From assembly GCF_900640175.1 (NCBI RefSeq), contig NZ_CAAAJC010000021.1, positions 1-51,350 on the forward strand: DNA of 51,350 nt, given 5' to 3'. Position numbers and translations under genes: made by a program. Source of the DNA: Legionella sp. W10-070. Lineage in GTDB: Bacteria > Pseudomonadota > Gammaproteobacteria > Legionellales > Legionellaceae. Position 1 is the first letter of the stretch; the number at the start of each line of letters is the position of its first letter. Below the pieces are notes generated by a model that was given only the letters and a program-made list of their open reading frames with translations, was not told where the DNA came from and searched no databases. This document shows, piece by piece, positions 35,564 through 45,300 of this stretch.

Positions 35564-36295
35564 ATGCCCGCAGACATACCTTACATTACTTTCGGAGATG
35601 ATAAAATCCCCTTCGAGCTTCAAGCAAAAAAACGGCAAAGCCGGCGTATCACCATCAAAGTAAAGGCCGATTGCCGGGTGGTTGTTTCAGCACCCCCTTC
35701 AGCAGCAAGAGATGAAATTATTGTCGCTGTTAATAAGCGCGCCCGTTGGGTTCACAATAAATTACAATGGTTTAAAAACCAGCAGGAAGTTATTTCTCCC
35801 CGGCAATATATAAGTGGCGAAAGCCATTATTACCTTGGGAAGGAATATATCCTCAAGGTAATCGACGAACCGGATATGACCCCACAGGTAAAATTATCAG
35901 ACGATTACCTGCAAGTCATTTCCCCCAGGGAAAAGAAAAACAGCCAACAATTATTATCATCCTGGTACAGGGAAAAAGCCGATGAAATTTTTAACTGTCG
36001 ATTAGCGCTGCTTTTACCTGAAACGACATGGGTAAGAGTGTATCCTGATATTCGCTTAAGGGCGATGCGCTCACGCTGGGGCAGCTGTTCAGCCAAAGGG
36101 AAAATAACCCTAAATACCCACTTAATCAAAGCACCTTTGGCCTGCATTGACTATGTTATCCTCCATGAGCTATGCCATATTGCCGAACACAATCATAGCC
36201 ATAAATTTTATCGATTATTGGATAAGGTCAGTCCAGACTGGAGGCAAGCCAAATCTTATCTGGATAAAACAGCAAGTTTATACCTTACTGTCTAA
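35564..36295 (+). CDS. YgjP-like metal-dependent hydrolase (M48-related, DUF45)
   Basis: A 243-residue cytoplasmic protein with the zinc-protease-like signature VILHELCHIAEHNHSHKFY (HExxH plus a distal His) preceded by RAMRSRWGSCSAKGKITLN, diagnostic of the YgjP/DUF45 family. The N-terminal half is a beta-rich domain (SRRITIKVKADCRVVVSAP). Length and order fit the family. Its substrate is not known. It starts 13 bases after the GH17 stop. Confidence 0.85.
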   Translation: MPADIPYITFGDDKIPFELQAKKRQSRRITIKVKADCRVVVSAPPSAARDEIIVAVNKRARWVHNKLQWFKNQQEVISPRQYISGESHYYLGKEYILKVIDEPDMTPQVKLSDDYLQVISPREKKNSQQLLSSWYREKADEIFNCRLALLLPETTWVRVYPDIRLRAMRSRWGSCSAKGKITLNTHLIKAPLACIDYVILHELCHIAEHNHSHKFYRLLDKVSPDWRQAKSYLDKTASLYLTV

Positions 36296-36355
36296 AATGC
36301 CAGGAATAAGAAACAGCACTATAGGCAGATTATTACTAATGTTCGCCAAGATAGT

Positions 36356-37207
36356 CTAACCTGATGTTTTGTCAGTGGATGTAAGGCGGGAAGCTTTATT
36401 AGACCAGATTAAAATACGGGTGTATTTTTTAAACATTGGCGCTATCAAACTAGAAAATAACCGTATCATTTTGGAGGCGAACCCTGGATTGATATTATTC
36501 TTTTTTAGTTTTTTCAAAGTATAGATTGCAACTTGTTCAGGTTGCCAAAACCCTCCATTCTTTGTAATAATCCGGGTTACCTCAGGCTTGAGCCGCTCCT
36601 CATAATGCAACTGCTCGGTATTGGTGTCTGGTGGGTAAAGGATAGATAATGAAACCGTCGTTCCTGCTAATTCCTGCTGCAGAATTTGCCCATACATACT
36701 GATGGCTGACTTGGTAGGGCTATAAGTTGAATAACCATATATGGCTATTAATCCGGCCACAGACGAAGTTAGCAAAATTTTTGCGCACTGATTTTGGCGT
36801 AAAAAAGGTAAGCAATATTGGACACAATAAACACTGCCAAGATAATTCACTGTAATCGCGGACTGGTAAAGCGGGACTTCAAGCTGGGCCGCCATCCCCG
36901 GATGAGCAATACCAGCGGTGATAATGAGCAAATCAATCCCAGCCATTGTTTCAATTGCCTTTTTTAATGCAGTCTCAATATCAGTTTGGTTGGCAACATT
37001 GGCAGGGAAGCAATGTACTTTGGTCCCTTTTTTTTCTCTTATTAAACTATTTCTGGCCAGTTCCAGTTTTTCCTGGCTTCTTGAAATAAGGCTAATTTCA
37101 TTTGATTCATCAAGCAGCTCTTTTGCCAGACAAAACCCAATCCCTGAAGAGCCACCGACAATGACAATTTTTTTAAACTGCTTGTAATAATCCGTATTTC
37201 TTTTCAT
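36356..37207 (-). CDS. Short-chain dehydrogenase like 3-ketodihydrosphingosine reductase
   Basis: A 283-residue classical SDR. The cofactor motif is VIVGGSSGIGFCLA, the catalytic Ser is in LLTSSVAGL and Tyr/Lys in YSTYSPTKSA. The segment after the active site reads LSILYPPDTNTEQLHYEE; a PPDTDTPG-like sequence at this place is characteristic of 3-ketosphinganine reductases (KDSR/TSC10). The C-terminal part has hydrophobic stretches (MIRLFSSLIAPMF) consistent with membrane association. Reduction of the ketone made by the oxoamine synthase at 42381 is therefore the likely role; this is inference from motif plus context. It diverges from the hydroxylase gene. Confidence 0.8.
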   Translation of the reverse strand: MKRNTDYYKQFKKIVIVGGSSGIGFCLAKELLDESNEISLISRSQEKLELARNSLIREKKGTKVHCFPANVANQTDIETALKKAIETMAGIDLLIITAGIAHPGMAAQLEVPLYQSAITVNYLGSVYCVQYCLPFLRQNQCAKILLTSSVAGLIAIYGYSTYSPTKSAISMYGQILQQELAGTTVSLSILYPPDTNTEQLHYEERLKPEVTRIITKNGGFWQPEQVAIYTLKKLKKNNINPGFASKMIRLFSSLIAPMFKKYTRILIWSNKASRLTSTDKTSG

Positions 37208-37277
37208 GTAGTTAACACCAGCCCGATAATCATTGATTATAATTATAGAATTAAAATCTAATTTGGGTGTTTCGCCA

Positions 37278-38039
37278 ATGACTACTCCCCCTATTATTCT
37301 GGATTTATTTATTTCCTGGATAACGATATATGGTGGTTTGGTGTGCCTTTATTTTATAACAGGATGGATTATTGAATGCATTGTAGCCAAAAATCCCAAC
37401 CTGAAAATACAAAAAGGAACAATGGTTTTCCACAAGGATAAACTTCTTGATATCAAGCAAAGTGTTATCTCTTTACTATCAATTAGTTTTTTTATTGCTT
37501 TAGGATATACACTACAAGGCTATGGTTTTAGCTTATTTTCACCGCAGCCTCATTCGCTGCTAAGGGTGATTATTGAATATCCGCTTTATTTTATTTTATC
37601 GTTAATTCTTTTCGATACCTGGTTTTACTGGATGCACCGCTTAATCCATGTACAACCGCTATTTAAATACGTGCATGCGTGGCACCATCGTCGTAGTTTA
37701 AGAACCCCATCAACGTGGGCAAATAACAGTGATACATTACTTGATGATCTATTTTTGCAATCCTATTGGTTCTTTGCTTTTGTTTTATTGCCTTTCCCGG
37801 CAATAGTACTGTTCATCCATAAAATTTATGATCAGATAACCGGCATGATGGGCCATTCCGGCTATGAAATTAGCGGCGTATTGCCTTTGAAATGGAAATT
37901 TCTTGTGGCTGTTGTCCACCATGACCAGCATCATAGTGCAGTAAAATATAATTTTGCCACTCATTTCAGCTGGTGGGATAGAATGGCAGGTACGCTTCAT
38001 CCAGATTACGACGCTAAACGCAATTCATTTAAACGCTGA
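37278..38039 (+). CDS. Sterol desaturase/fatty acid hydroxylase superfamily protein
   Basis: A 253-residue integral membrane di-iron enzyme. The histidine boxes are complete: HRLIH (120-124), HAWHH (133-137) and HHDQHH (214-219), with another His at 193. Four or so hydrophobic helices surround them. The superfamily (PF04116) includes C-5 sterol desaturase and the sphinganine C4-hydroxylase Sur2. In this neighbourhood, hydroxylation of a sphingoid-like chain is the best guess. ATG 37278 is chosen; a TTG at 37233 has no better signal. The 3' end overlaps the convergent condensation-domain gene by 15 bases. Confidence 0.85.
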   Translation: MTTPPIILDLFISWITIYGGLVCLYFITGWIIECIVAKNPNLKIQKGTMVFHKDKLLDIKQSVISLLSISFFIALGYTLQGYGFSLFSPQPHSLLRVIIEYPLYFILSLILFDTWFYWMHRLIHVQPLFKYVHAWHHRRSLRTPSTWANNSDTLLDDLFLQSYWFFAFVLLPFPAIVLFIHKIYDQITGMMGHSGYEISGVLPLKWKFLVAVVHHDQHHSAVKYNFATHFSWWDRMAGTLHPDYDAKRNSFKR

Positions 38040-39572
38040 ATAATTATTAAGGTTATTTAAGATCGTCTGCATTATTTGCTTATCAATTACTTCCAGGTAA
38101 TAGGATTCAATATGGAGTATCAGCCCACCATCATTAGTGTCATCAATATTTATAGAAACGTAATTTTTTGTATTGTGATATAACGGATAAAAATAGTGTT
38201 TTAGTTTCAGCTGATTAGAAACAAATCCTTTTTTTATTTTCTTATCAGACACCGCATTACGAAAATTAAAGCTTAGCAAAGGAAACGCTTTATTTTTATT
38301 GGCAAAAAATTCATAAGCTATCAGCCCGGCATAACAATCTGCCATTGCTTTGCTCACCCTCGTATATTTTGATATGCCGGTAAAGGCGCGGAGCATAAAA
38401 CTTATCAAAGGTGCACTTTTTTTATACTTGCAATAATACAACCATCCTAATGCCGCTCCATAAGGTAAATTAGAATAATTTAATGATTTTCTATTTTTAT
38501 TTTTTAAATCTTCCGTCATTCCAATTAAATCGTCATTAACGGGATTAAACGCAAACGAACGTTCATTAAGACAAGGTCCTAAAATTTCCTGATACTGATT
38601 ATTAAAGTGGGGCTGACTAATCAATTGAATAAGGAAATTATTATTCTTGCAATAAGGCTTGAAAGCATTCAGTGTTGCACTAATAATGAGTTCTTCTATC
38701 GTATAATCATGAGAATAAGCAAATTCCTTCAGTGCATCTGTTTGGTGTTTTTCTAAAGTATAGAGTAAGCGCTTTTTTATGGATGTTTGTTGATCAATAA
38801 TGTCATTACTAATCTGACAGGGACTAAAATTCCCATAGTCCTTTTCAATATGCCGCTGCAATGATTGGTAAAGATTAGCGTAATAGCTTTTTTCACTATG
38901 GATATAGTTTCGATAGGGATAATAATTTTTAATTTCCAAATCATTATATTTTTGCCACAAAATTTGCCATATAAGGGATTTGGTTTTAGCATCGATTGCC
39001 TTATGCGTGATCACTAACTGCAATAATGCATTACGTTCATCGATTTGAATCAAACAGGGGTAAATGTTCTGCTTTAGTTTGCGTAAATCAACCTGTGCCA
39101 ATTGCATGTTAATTGCATCAATTTGCTCTTCATAGGACTTTGTCTGTTCTAAAGGAAAGGTTACCAATTCAATTTTTTGTTTGGGCAATTTTTTTGCGTA
39201 AGGAAGCCAATTGTTAACCCGGAAATTAAATATATCAAATTCAGTAACTAAATAATTAAGTACATTTTCCAGTTTAATTTTGTCTAATTTCCCTTCCCAA
39301 AAAAAGGAAATAACTTCATTCTTGGAATATCCTGAAGTCAATTCGATACTCCAAAAGAGAAGTTGGCAGTCACTAAGAGGAATTTTATTAGGATGGCGCA
39401 TTTTCTCAAGCAGCCGTTCCTGCTGTTTTATGTTTTTATGCAGCAGGCTTAGTTTTTCCTGGCTGTAGTTTTTTTTTATTTCTGATAAACAGGCTTGCTT
39501 TGCCTTTTTTGGCAAAGCCAGTATCCTTTTAGCAATCAAGCCAAGACGCTGATTAATCCTAAACTGCTCCAT
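38025..39572 (-). CDS. Stand-alone condensation-domain-like acyltransferase
   Basis: A 515-residue protein resembling a single NRPS condensation (chloramphenicol acetyltransferase-like) domain. The first 60 residues are basic and helical. The domain then starts with LSDCQLLFWSIEL and a strand-helix run ending EFDIFNFRVN. The active-site motif HxxxD is ITHKAIDAKTK with His180 and Asp184 (second His of HHxxxD; Thr replaces the first). Near the end, KHYFYPLYHNTKNYVSINID matches the latch region. Such free C domains make amide or ester bonds from a carrier-bound acyl group; the carrier on the 40574 gene is the natural donor. It overlaps the lyase gene by 14 bases. Confidence 0.75.
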   Translation of the reverse strand: MEQFRINQRLGLIAKRILALPKKAKQACLSEIKKNYSQEKLSLLHKNIKQQERLLEKMRHPNKIPLSDCQLLFWSIELTSGYSKNEVISFFWEGKLDKIKLENVLNYLVTEFDIFNFRVNNWLPYAKKLPKQKIELVTFPLEQTKSYEEQIDAINMQLAQVDLRKLKQNIYPCLIQIDERNALLQLVITHKAIDAKTKSLIWQILWQKYNDLEIKNYYPYRNYIHSEKSYYANLYQSLQRHIEKDYGNFSPCQISNDIIDQQTSIKKRLLYTLEKHQTDALKEFAYSHDYTIEELIISATLNAFKPYCKNNNFLIQLISQPHFNNQYQEILGPCLNERSFAFNPVNDDLIGMTEDLKNKNRKSLNYSNLPYGAALGWLYYCKYKKSAPLISFMLRAFTGISKYTRVSKAMADCYAGLIAYEFFANKNKAFPLLSFNFRNAVSDKKIKKGFVSNQLKLKHYFYPLYHNTKNYVSINIDDTNDGGLILHIESYYLEVIDKQIMQTILNNLNNYSAFK

Positions 39573-40422
39573 TTTTTTTAAATCTCCGCGACATATTTTT
39601 ATTTAGCACCTCAGTACATTCTTCAAGTACAGATGAAGGGCTGATTTTACTTAATAAAAAATCATGCTCCATTAGTTGCTGCATGGCTTTTTGAATTGCG
39701 TGTTGGGCGGAAAAAAGGCATGGGGTACTGAATATGGCCAGTCCTATGCCACATTCTTCTAATTCAGTCAGGTTATGAGGGCTGGATTTCCCGCCCGCTA
39801 TCTGATTATAAGCAATTTTATTTTCTTTCCTTAAATCATAAAGCACATCCAAAGAGCAAAGTTGCTCGACAGACATACCGTCAACCAGAATAGAATCTAC
39901 CGGGAGCGCTTTCATTTTTGAAACCCGTTCAAGTATCTCTTCCATCTGGGTTGCATCCGTACGTGCAACAACGAAAAGATCCCCGCTCACGGACATGACT
40001 TCCTCTAATTTTTTAATATAATTATCTGGCGAAACAAGGGTTTTCCCGTTGTAATGGCCGCATCGCCTTGGCCTTGATTGATCCTCGAGGATAATTCCTG
40101 AAGCGCCGGCATCATACAGGCAGGCAGTAATCATTTTTGCATTATGGATATCCACAAAACCATCGTCTATATCAACCAGGATATGTGCATCTGGAAGTAT
40201 GCTTCTAATTCGCATGACATAATTCAACAGATCAGACCAGGTATTAAAGCCAATATCAGGAAGTCCATAGTGACTAGCGGCAAACCCAAAGCCACTGACA
40301 AATAAACAATTATGATAATTTGCCACCAGGGAAGCAGAAAAAACATCATATATTCCGATAAAAGGCAAAATCTTTTTCTCGTTTTTTAACTGCCTGAGTT
40401 TTTGTCCGTACAAAAGAGACAT
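39559..40422 (-). CDS. Isocitrate lyase/PEP mutase superfamily lyase
   Basis: A 287-residue TIM-barrel enzyme of the isocitrate lyase/phosphoenolpyruvate mutase superfamily. Metal and substrate residues are visible: VSGFGFAASHYG, ILVDIDDGF (Asp84, Asp86, Asp87) and ILEDQSRPRRCGHYNGK (Glu113, Asp114, Cys121, His123). The Cys in RRCGH is the general acid of lyases such as methylisocitrate lyase; PEP mutases have a different EDK...KxxS loop, so this is probably a C-C lyase or decarboxylase on a 2-oxo/hydroxy dicarboxylate. A near-perfect Shine-Dalgarno AGGAGGT lies 6 bases before the ATG. It is co-transcribed with the condensation-domain gene. Confidence 0.82.
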   Translation of the reverse strand: MSLLYGQKLRQLKNEKKILPFIGIYDVFSASLVANYHNCLFVSGFGFAASHYGLPDIGFNTWSDLLNYVMRIRSILPDAHILVDIDDGFVDIHNAKMITACLYDAGASGIILEDQSRPRRCGHYNGKTLVSPDNYIKKLEEVMSVSGDLFVVARTDATQMEEILERVSKMKALPVDSILVDGMSVEQLCSLDVLYDLRKENKIAYNQIAGGKSSPHNLTELEECGIGLAIFSTPCLFSAQHAIQKAMQQLMEHDFLLSKISPSSVLEECTEVLNKNMSRRFKKNGAV

Positions 40423-40485
40423 AGCAATACCTCCTCACGTTTAATTAATACTATAGGATAGAATCATTTAAAAAGTTCAATTTTT

Positions 40486-40514
40486 TTGTTTTTGGCTAAA
40501 AAGCAACCTATATT
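40486..40514 (+). promoter_or_regulatory. Candidate promoter of the two-gene ligase/synthase operon
   Basis: TTGTTT (40486-40491), a 17-base spacer and TATATT (40509-40514) lie about 60 bases before the start at 40574, within the 151-bp divergent region shared with the lyase gene. Boxes are seen; activity is inferred. Confidence 0.4.
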
Positions 40515-40573
40515 AAGACAATATGTATTAACGCAGCTGGCTGATAAGTGGTTATTTCCCTATGAGGTCAAGT

Positions 40574-42394
40574 ATGTTATCAACTAAGCTTTTTATAGAA
40601 AACAGCAGCAATTACTATGGTTTAATTGCCTTGGAAAGCAGCCAATATCAATTAAGCTATGAAACATTATACAGGCTGGTCGACTACCTCCAATTGCAAT
40701 TTGCTGCCATTGCTTCTCCAGAAAAAACACCCTGCATTTTACTTTTTAATAACAACATCGAGTACGTAGCAACATTCCTGGCAGTGGCCCGACTATGTCC
40801 GGTCATGCCAATTAATCCCGCATTGCCACTCGAACACATTCAAGAAGTTGTACAATCCTTAAACCCAGCATCGGTGATTCATGACCCGATGAATGCGGAC
40901 AAGGCGGGTGAACTCGCTCAAAGAATCGGGATTCATGCCCGGGAAATAAGACTGGATAATGCGCTGGTGCAATCCAAAAAACAAAAAAAACACCAGGACG
41001 TCGCGGCATACCCTAAAGAAAATGAAGTAGCCCTGATTCTCCATACATCAGGGACCACAGCCAAGCCCAAGTGCGTTCCTCTCTCTTATAAAAATTTAAA
41101 CGAAAGCATTGCGAATATCATTAGAACACTGCAATTAAGTATAAACGACCGTAATTTAAATATGATGCCTCTTTTTCATATCCACGGTATCGTTGCCTCA
41201 ATGCTCTCCACCCTTGCAAGTGGCGGCACCCTGATTTTAAAAGATATCGATTATACGAAAATAACGGATTATTTAATTAATGACAAACCAACCTGGTATA
41301 CCGCTGTTCCTACCATTCATCACAAAATTTATCAGGCACTCTCCATGCAGCCAAATGAGTGCGCAACCGGTAGTTTACGTTTTGTACGCTCTTGTTCATC
41401 GCCGCTGTCTGAAGTGTTGCAGCAAAAGATACAAGCGCTGTTGAATGTGCCCGTGATACAAGCATATGGCATGACTGAAGCAGCACACCAGGTTTCTACC
41501 AACCCCCTATCCATCGCTGATATTAAAATAAATTCGGTAGGCCAAACCAAAGGGGGCATTTCTGTCATGATCATTGGAGATGAGAATCAGAAACTAAATC
41601 GCAATGAAGTGGGAGAAGTTTGTATTCAAGGAGACAATGTATTCCAAGGCTATATGAATAATCCTGAGGCGAACAAAGACGCTTTTATTCAAGGCCATTT
41701 CCGAACAGGGGATCTTGGTTATATTGATTCGGACGGATATTTATTTTTAACAGGAAGAAAAAAAGAAATAATTAATAAAGGAGGGTTTAAAATTGCCCCC
41801 CTGCAAATTGACCAGGTAATGTTAAGACACCCTCAAATCAAAGAAGCCATTACCTTCCCAATCCCTCATGAAACACTTGGCGATGATATTGGCTTAATGG
41901 TTGTTACTGAACAAGGTTTGGAGAAAAAGGCGATTTATGAGTACCTGCAGGACAAAGTTGCAGAGTATATGCTTCCTTACGAGATTTATATTGTCGATGA
42001 CATACCTAAATCAGCAACCGGAAAAATTAATAGGCTCTCGATTGCACAATCATTACCTGCAACCAATAAACCCTTCCGGAAGCCGCAAAATAAATTGGAA
42101 GAAGAGCTTGTGGAATTGTGGAAGTCCCTGTTGATGGTTCCTCAGGTTTCTGTGGATGATAATTTTTTCCAATTAGGCGGAAATTCATTATTAGCTACAG
42201 AATTCTATAACTACATTGCAACCTCCCATCAGTTGCAGCTCCAACCTATAGAGTTATACCAAGCGCCAACAATCGCAAAAATAGCAATCCGTATTTACGA
42301 AAATAAGAAAAATGCAGAAAGTGACTGGCTCAGCGAGATAGAGCAGCTTCTAAAAGAATATGAAAATAATGAGGTTCATTATGGCTATGAATAA
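40574..42394 (+). CDS. AMP-dependent acyl ligase with C-terminal carrier (PCP/ACP) domain
   Basis: A 606-residue ANL-superfamily enzyme fused to a phosphopantetheine carrier. The ATP loop LHTSGTTAKPKCVP is at about 156-169, followed by AYGMTEAAHQVS, FRTGDLGYIDSDGYLFLTGRKKEIINKGG and the catalytic Lys484 in SATGKINRL. After a linker, the carrier has DNFFQLGGNSLLATEF with attachment Ser538. It adenylates a carboxylic acid and loads it on its own carrier; the substrate is unknown. ATG 40574 has GAGG 6 bases upstream (ATG 40562 would add four residues). It overlaps the next gene by 14 bases. Confidence 0.88.
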   Translation: MLSTKLFIENSSNYYGLIALESSQYQLSYETLYRLVDYLQLQFAAIASPEKTPCILLFNNNIEYVATFLAVARLCPVMPINPALPLEHIQEVVQSLNPASVIHDPMNADKAGELAQRIGIHAREIRLDNALVQSKKQKKHQDVAAYPKENEVALILHTSGTTAKPKCVPLSYKNLNESIANIIRTLQLSINDRNLNMMPLFHIHGIVASMLSTLASGGTLILKDIDYTKITDYLINDKPTWYTAVPTIHHKIYQALSMQPNECATGSLRFVRSCSSPLSEVLQQKIQALLNVPVIQAYGMTEAAHQVSTNPLSIADIKINSVGQTKGGISVMIIGDENQKLNRNEVGEVCIQGDNVFQGYMNNPEANKDAFIQGHFRTGDLGYIDSDGYLFLTGRKKEIINKGGFKIAPLQIDQVMLRHPQIKEAITFPIPHETLGDDIGLMVVTEQGLEKKAIYEYLQDKVAEYMLPYEIYIVDDIPKSATGKINRLSIAQSLPATNKPFRKPQNKLEEELVELWKSLLMVPQVSVDDNFFQLGGNSLLATEFYNYIATSHQLQLQPIELYQAPTIAKIAIRIYENKKNAESDWLSEIEQLLKEYENNEVHYGYE

Positions 42395-45300
42395 GCTCAC
42401 CTTCCCTTATCAGTTTTTACAAAACGTTATTAGTAATCCTGATAAAATCGCAATTACTTTCCTTAACGAGAAGAAAGAAGCCATTGATATTAGCTATTCG
42501 GAATTAATGAAGAAAATCAATGGAGTAGGGAATGCAATATTGGAGTCAACTCATAACGGCGCGCCTGTATTGCTGCTTTATACACCTGGAATCAACTTCA
42601 TTGTTGCCTTTCTTGCCTGTCTGTATACAAACAGATTGGCTATCCCTGCTTATCCACCCATTAATTTTTCCGCGGTTTCCCGCCTGGAAAGTATCATCAG
42701 AAACTCAAATCCTGCGCTAATTTTGAGCGAGGAAACTATTCTGAAAAATTTAAAGAAAATCCCTTTGATAAAGTACCTTCTCCTCCCTTATATAAAAAAG
42801 AAAGTGCTTCGTGCATTTCATGTACCCGATAATATTGTGTTTTTATTTGAGAGCGTGTCACAGATGATGGCAACTGATTCACTAAGTGATGACCAGGCTA
42901 ATTTTGATGTAGCAAAAATAGAGGGGCCTGCGTTTATTCAATATACTTCAGGAACGACCTCAAATCCCAAAGGGGTACTAATTAGCCACAGCAATATTGC
43001 CGATAATCTACATTTGATTCGAGAAGCATTTAATATCCACTCCGAGTCAAAAGGATTTATCTGGTTGCCTCCATACCATGATATGGGATTAATTGGCGGA
43101 ATTTTGGTACCCCTATACCACTGCATCCCGGTCGTCTTGACAAGCCCGCTCAATTTTATCAAAAATCCTAACCTCTGGCTGGAATCAATTTCCAAGTACA
43201 GAGCAACAATCAGCGGCGGCCCCAATTTTGCCTATAATCTATGTAATCGTCGAACCAGTGATGAATATCTAGAGCGTCTGGATTTGTCGTCCTGGGAAAT
43301 TGCATTTTGCGGCGCAGAACCCATTAATGCAGAAACAATGAACCACTTTGTTCGCAAATTTAAAGCCTGCGGTTTTAAACCAACCGCGTTAATACCCTGT
43401 TATGGAAATGCTGAAAGTACTTTAATTGTTAGCAGTACAAATTATAATGAGCATTTGAATGTGGTAAAAATCAATCGCGACTCCTTAAGCAATGGACAGG
43501 TCGTCTTTGATTCTTCCCATAACTCAGTCAGTGTGGTGGATTGTGGCATGCCACTGCTTAATGTGAAAATTGCCTCAACCGAAACAGGTGAGTTTCTGCA
43601 AGAAAAGCAAATTGGTGAAATTTTAATTAATGGGAATAGTGTTTCTTCCGGATATTGGAATGACCAACAAAAGACGGATGCTGCTTTTAAAGTTGCCCCT
43701 GATGGAAATCGATATTATCACAGCGGCGATTTAGGTTTTTTATCTGAGGGAAAATTATTTATTAGCGGTCGAATGAATGATCTGATCATTATTGGTGGAC
43801 GGAATTATTTTGCCCATGAAATCGAATCCATTGTTCATGTTTGCAGCCCTGATATCCGACAAGGCTGCTGCGTTGCCTATGAGTCCTTTGAATCAGGGAT
43901 TAGTCAACTGGCGTTGGCTATAGAAGTAAAATCAGGAAAAGAAGACCATTATCCGGATTTGGTTCGCCATATTATGCTTGAAGTCAACCAGTATTTTGGA
44001 ATTTCAGTCGCCGAAATTAAGTTGCTCAAACCGCATTCTATCCTTAAAACAACCAGCGGAAAATTACAGAGATATCAAACAGTAAAACACATTGAAACCC
44101 ACCCTGAATGCGTTCTTTTCCATTTTAACAATCATCTGCCGCAGGACGGTAGGGCAGAGGTACCTGTAAAACCAGCGCCAGAGCATAAAAAATGCCATTA
44201 TGAAGGTAAAAAAAGAGCTAAACTTATTGAACGCACCATAATTGAATTGGTCAATGCCAATTATTCCCAATTATTAAAATGCAAGCCTAACACGTCTTTG
44301 GAAAGATTAGGCCTTGATTCGATTATGTATATAAAATTGTTGTCCTCTCTCAAGCAACGGCTATCCTTGGAATTTGAAGTAAATGATATCGTAGTCAATA
44401 AAAATCAAACAATCAGGACATTAGCAAAAGAGATAGCCCGATTAACGCAGGAGTCAAAACGCATTACACGACTGGAGCAGCTGCCAAAAATCAAAAATCT
44501 GTTGGAAAGGCATAGCGATTTAGTTGAAAAAAATTATCACCAATTATTTATGCGGGCTTTTGAAGGGCCTGCAAATAGTATTATATCCCTGGATGGCAAA
44601 CCATTTATTAATTTTGCTTCATATAATTATTTAGGCTTAAGCGATGATAAAGAAATGAAGCAATTTATAAAAGATAATGTCGATCGATACGGCAGTTCAG
44701 CGTCGGCAAGCCGCCTGGTCGCTGGAAATCGAGTTTTAACGGAGCGATTGGAACAGGAACTGGCGCAATTTGTCGGCTATCCTGACGCGATACTGTTTAC
44801 TGCGGGTTATCAGACCGTCGTGTCAACAATTACCCATTTATTTGGTCATAATGACGCGATTATTTATGATGAATTAGTCCATAACAGCAGTTTGCTAGGT
44901 GCCTATTATTCAGGAGCCGAGTTATATACCTTCAAACATAATGATCCAGAATCATTACACAACCAACTGGCTCTATTAGCGAATAAGTTTGAAAAGATAT
45001 TAATTATTACTGAAGGTGTCTTTAGCATGGATGGCGATATTGCCCCTATCGACAAAATTATAGCCCTCAAAAAAGAATACGGTTGCTTTTTAATGATTGA
45101 CGAGGCGCATTCATTGGGAGTCATTGGCAATACAGGCCGCGGTGTTATTGAATATTTTCAACAGTCTCCCGAAGATATTGATATCATTATTGGTACCTTG
45201 AGCAAAGCTTTTTCCAGTTGCGGTGGCTTTGTTTGTGCGAGCAGAGAATTAATCCAGTATATGAAATTTTCCGCTCCTGGTTTCGTTTTTTCTGCAGGAA

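Noticed and set aside
39559-40422. Phosphonate biosynthesis (PEP mutase) as the theme of the cluster
   Set aside because: The active-site loop is RRCGH, typical of lyases, and no phosphonopyruvate decarboxylase or transaminase is nearby.
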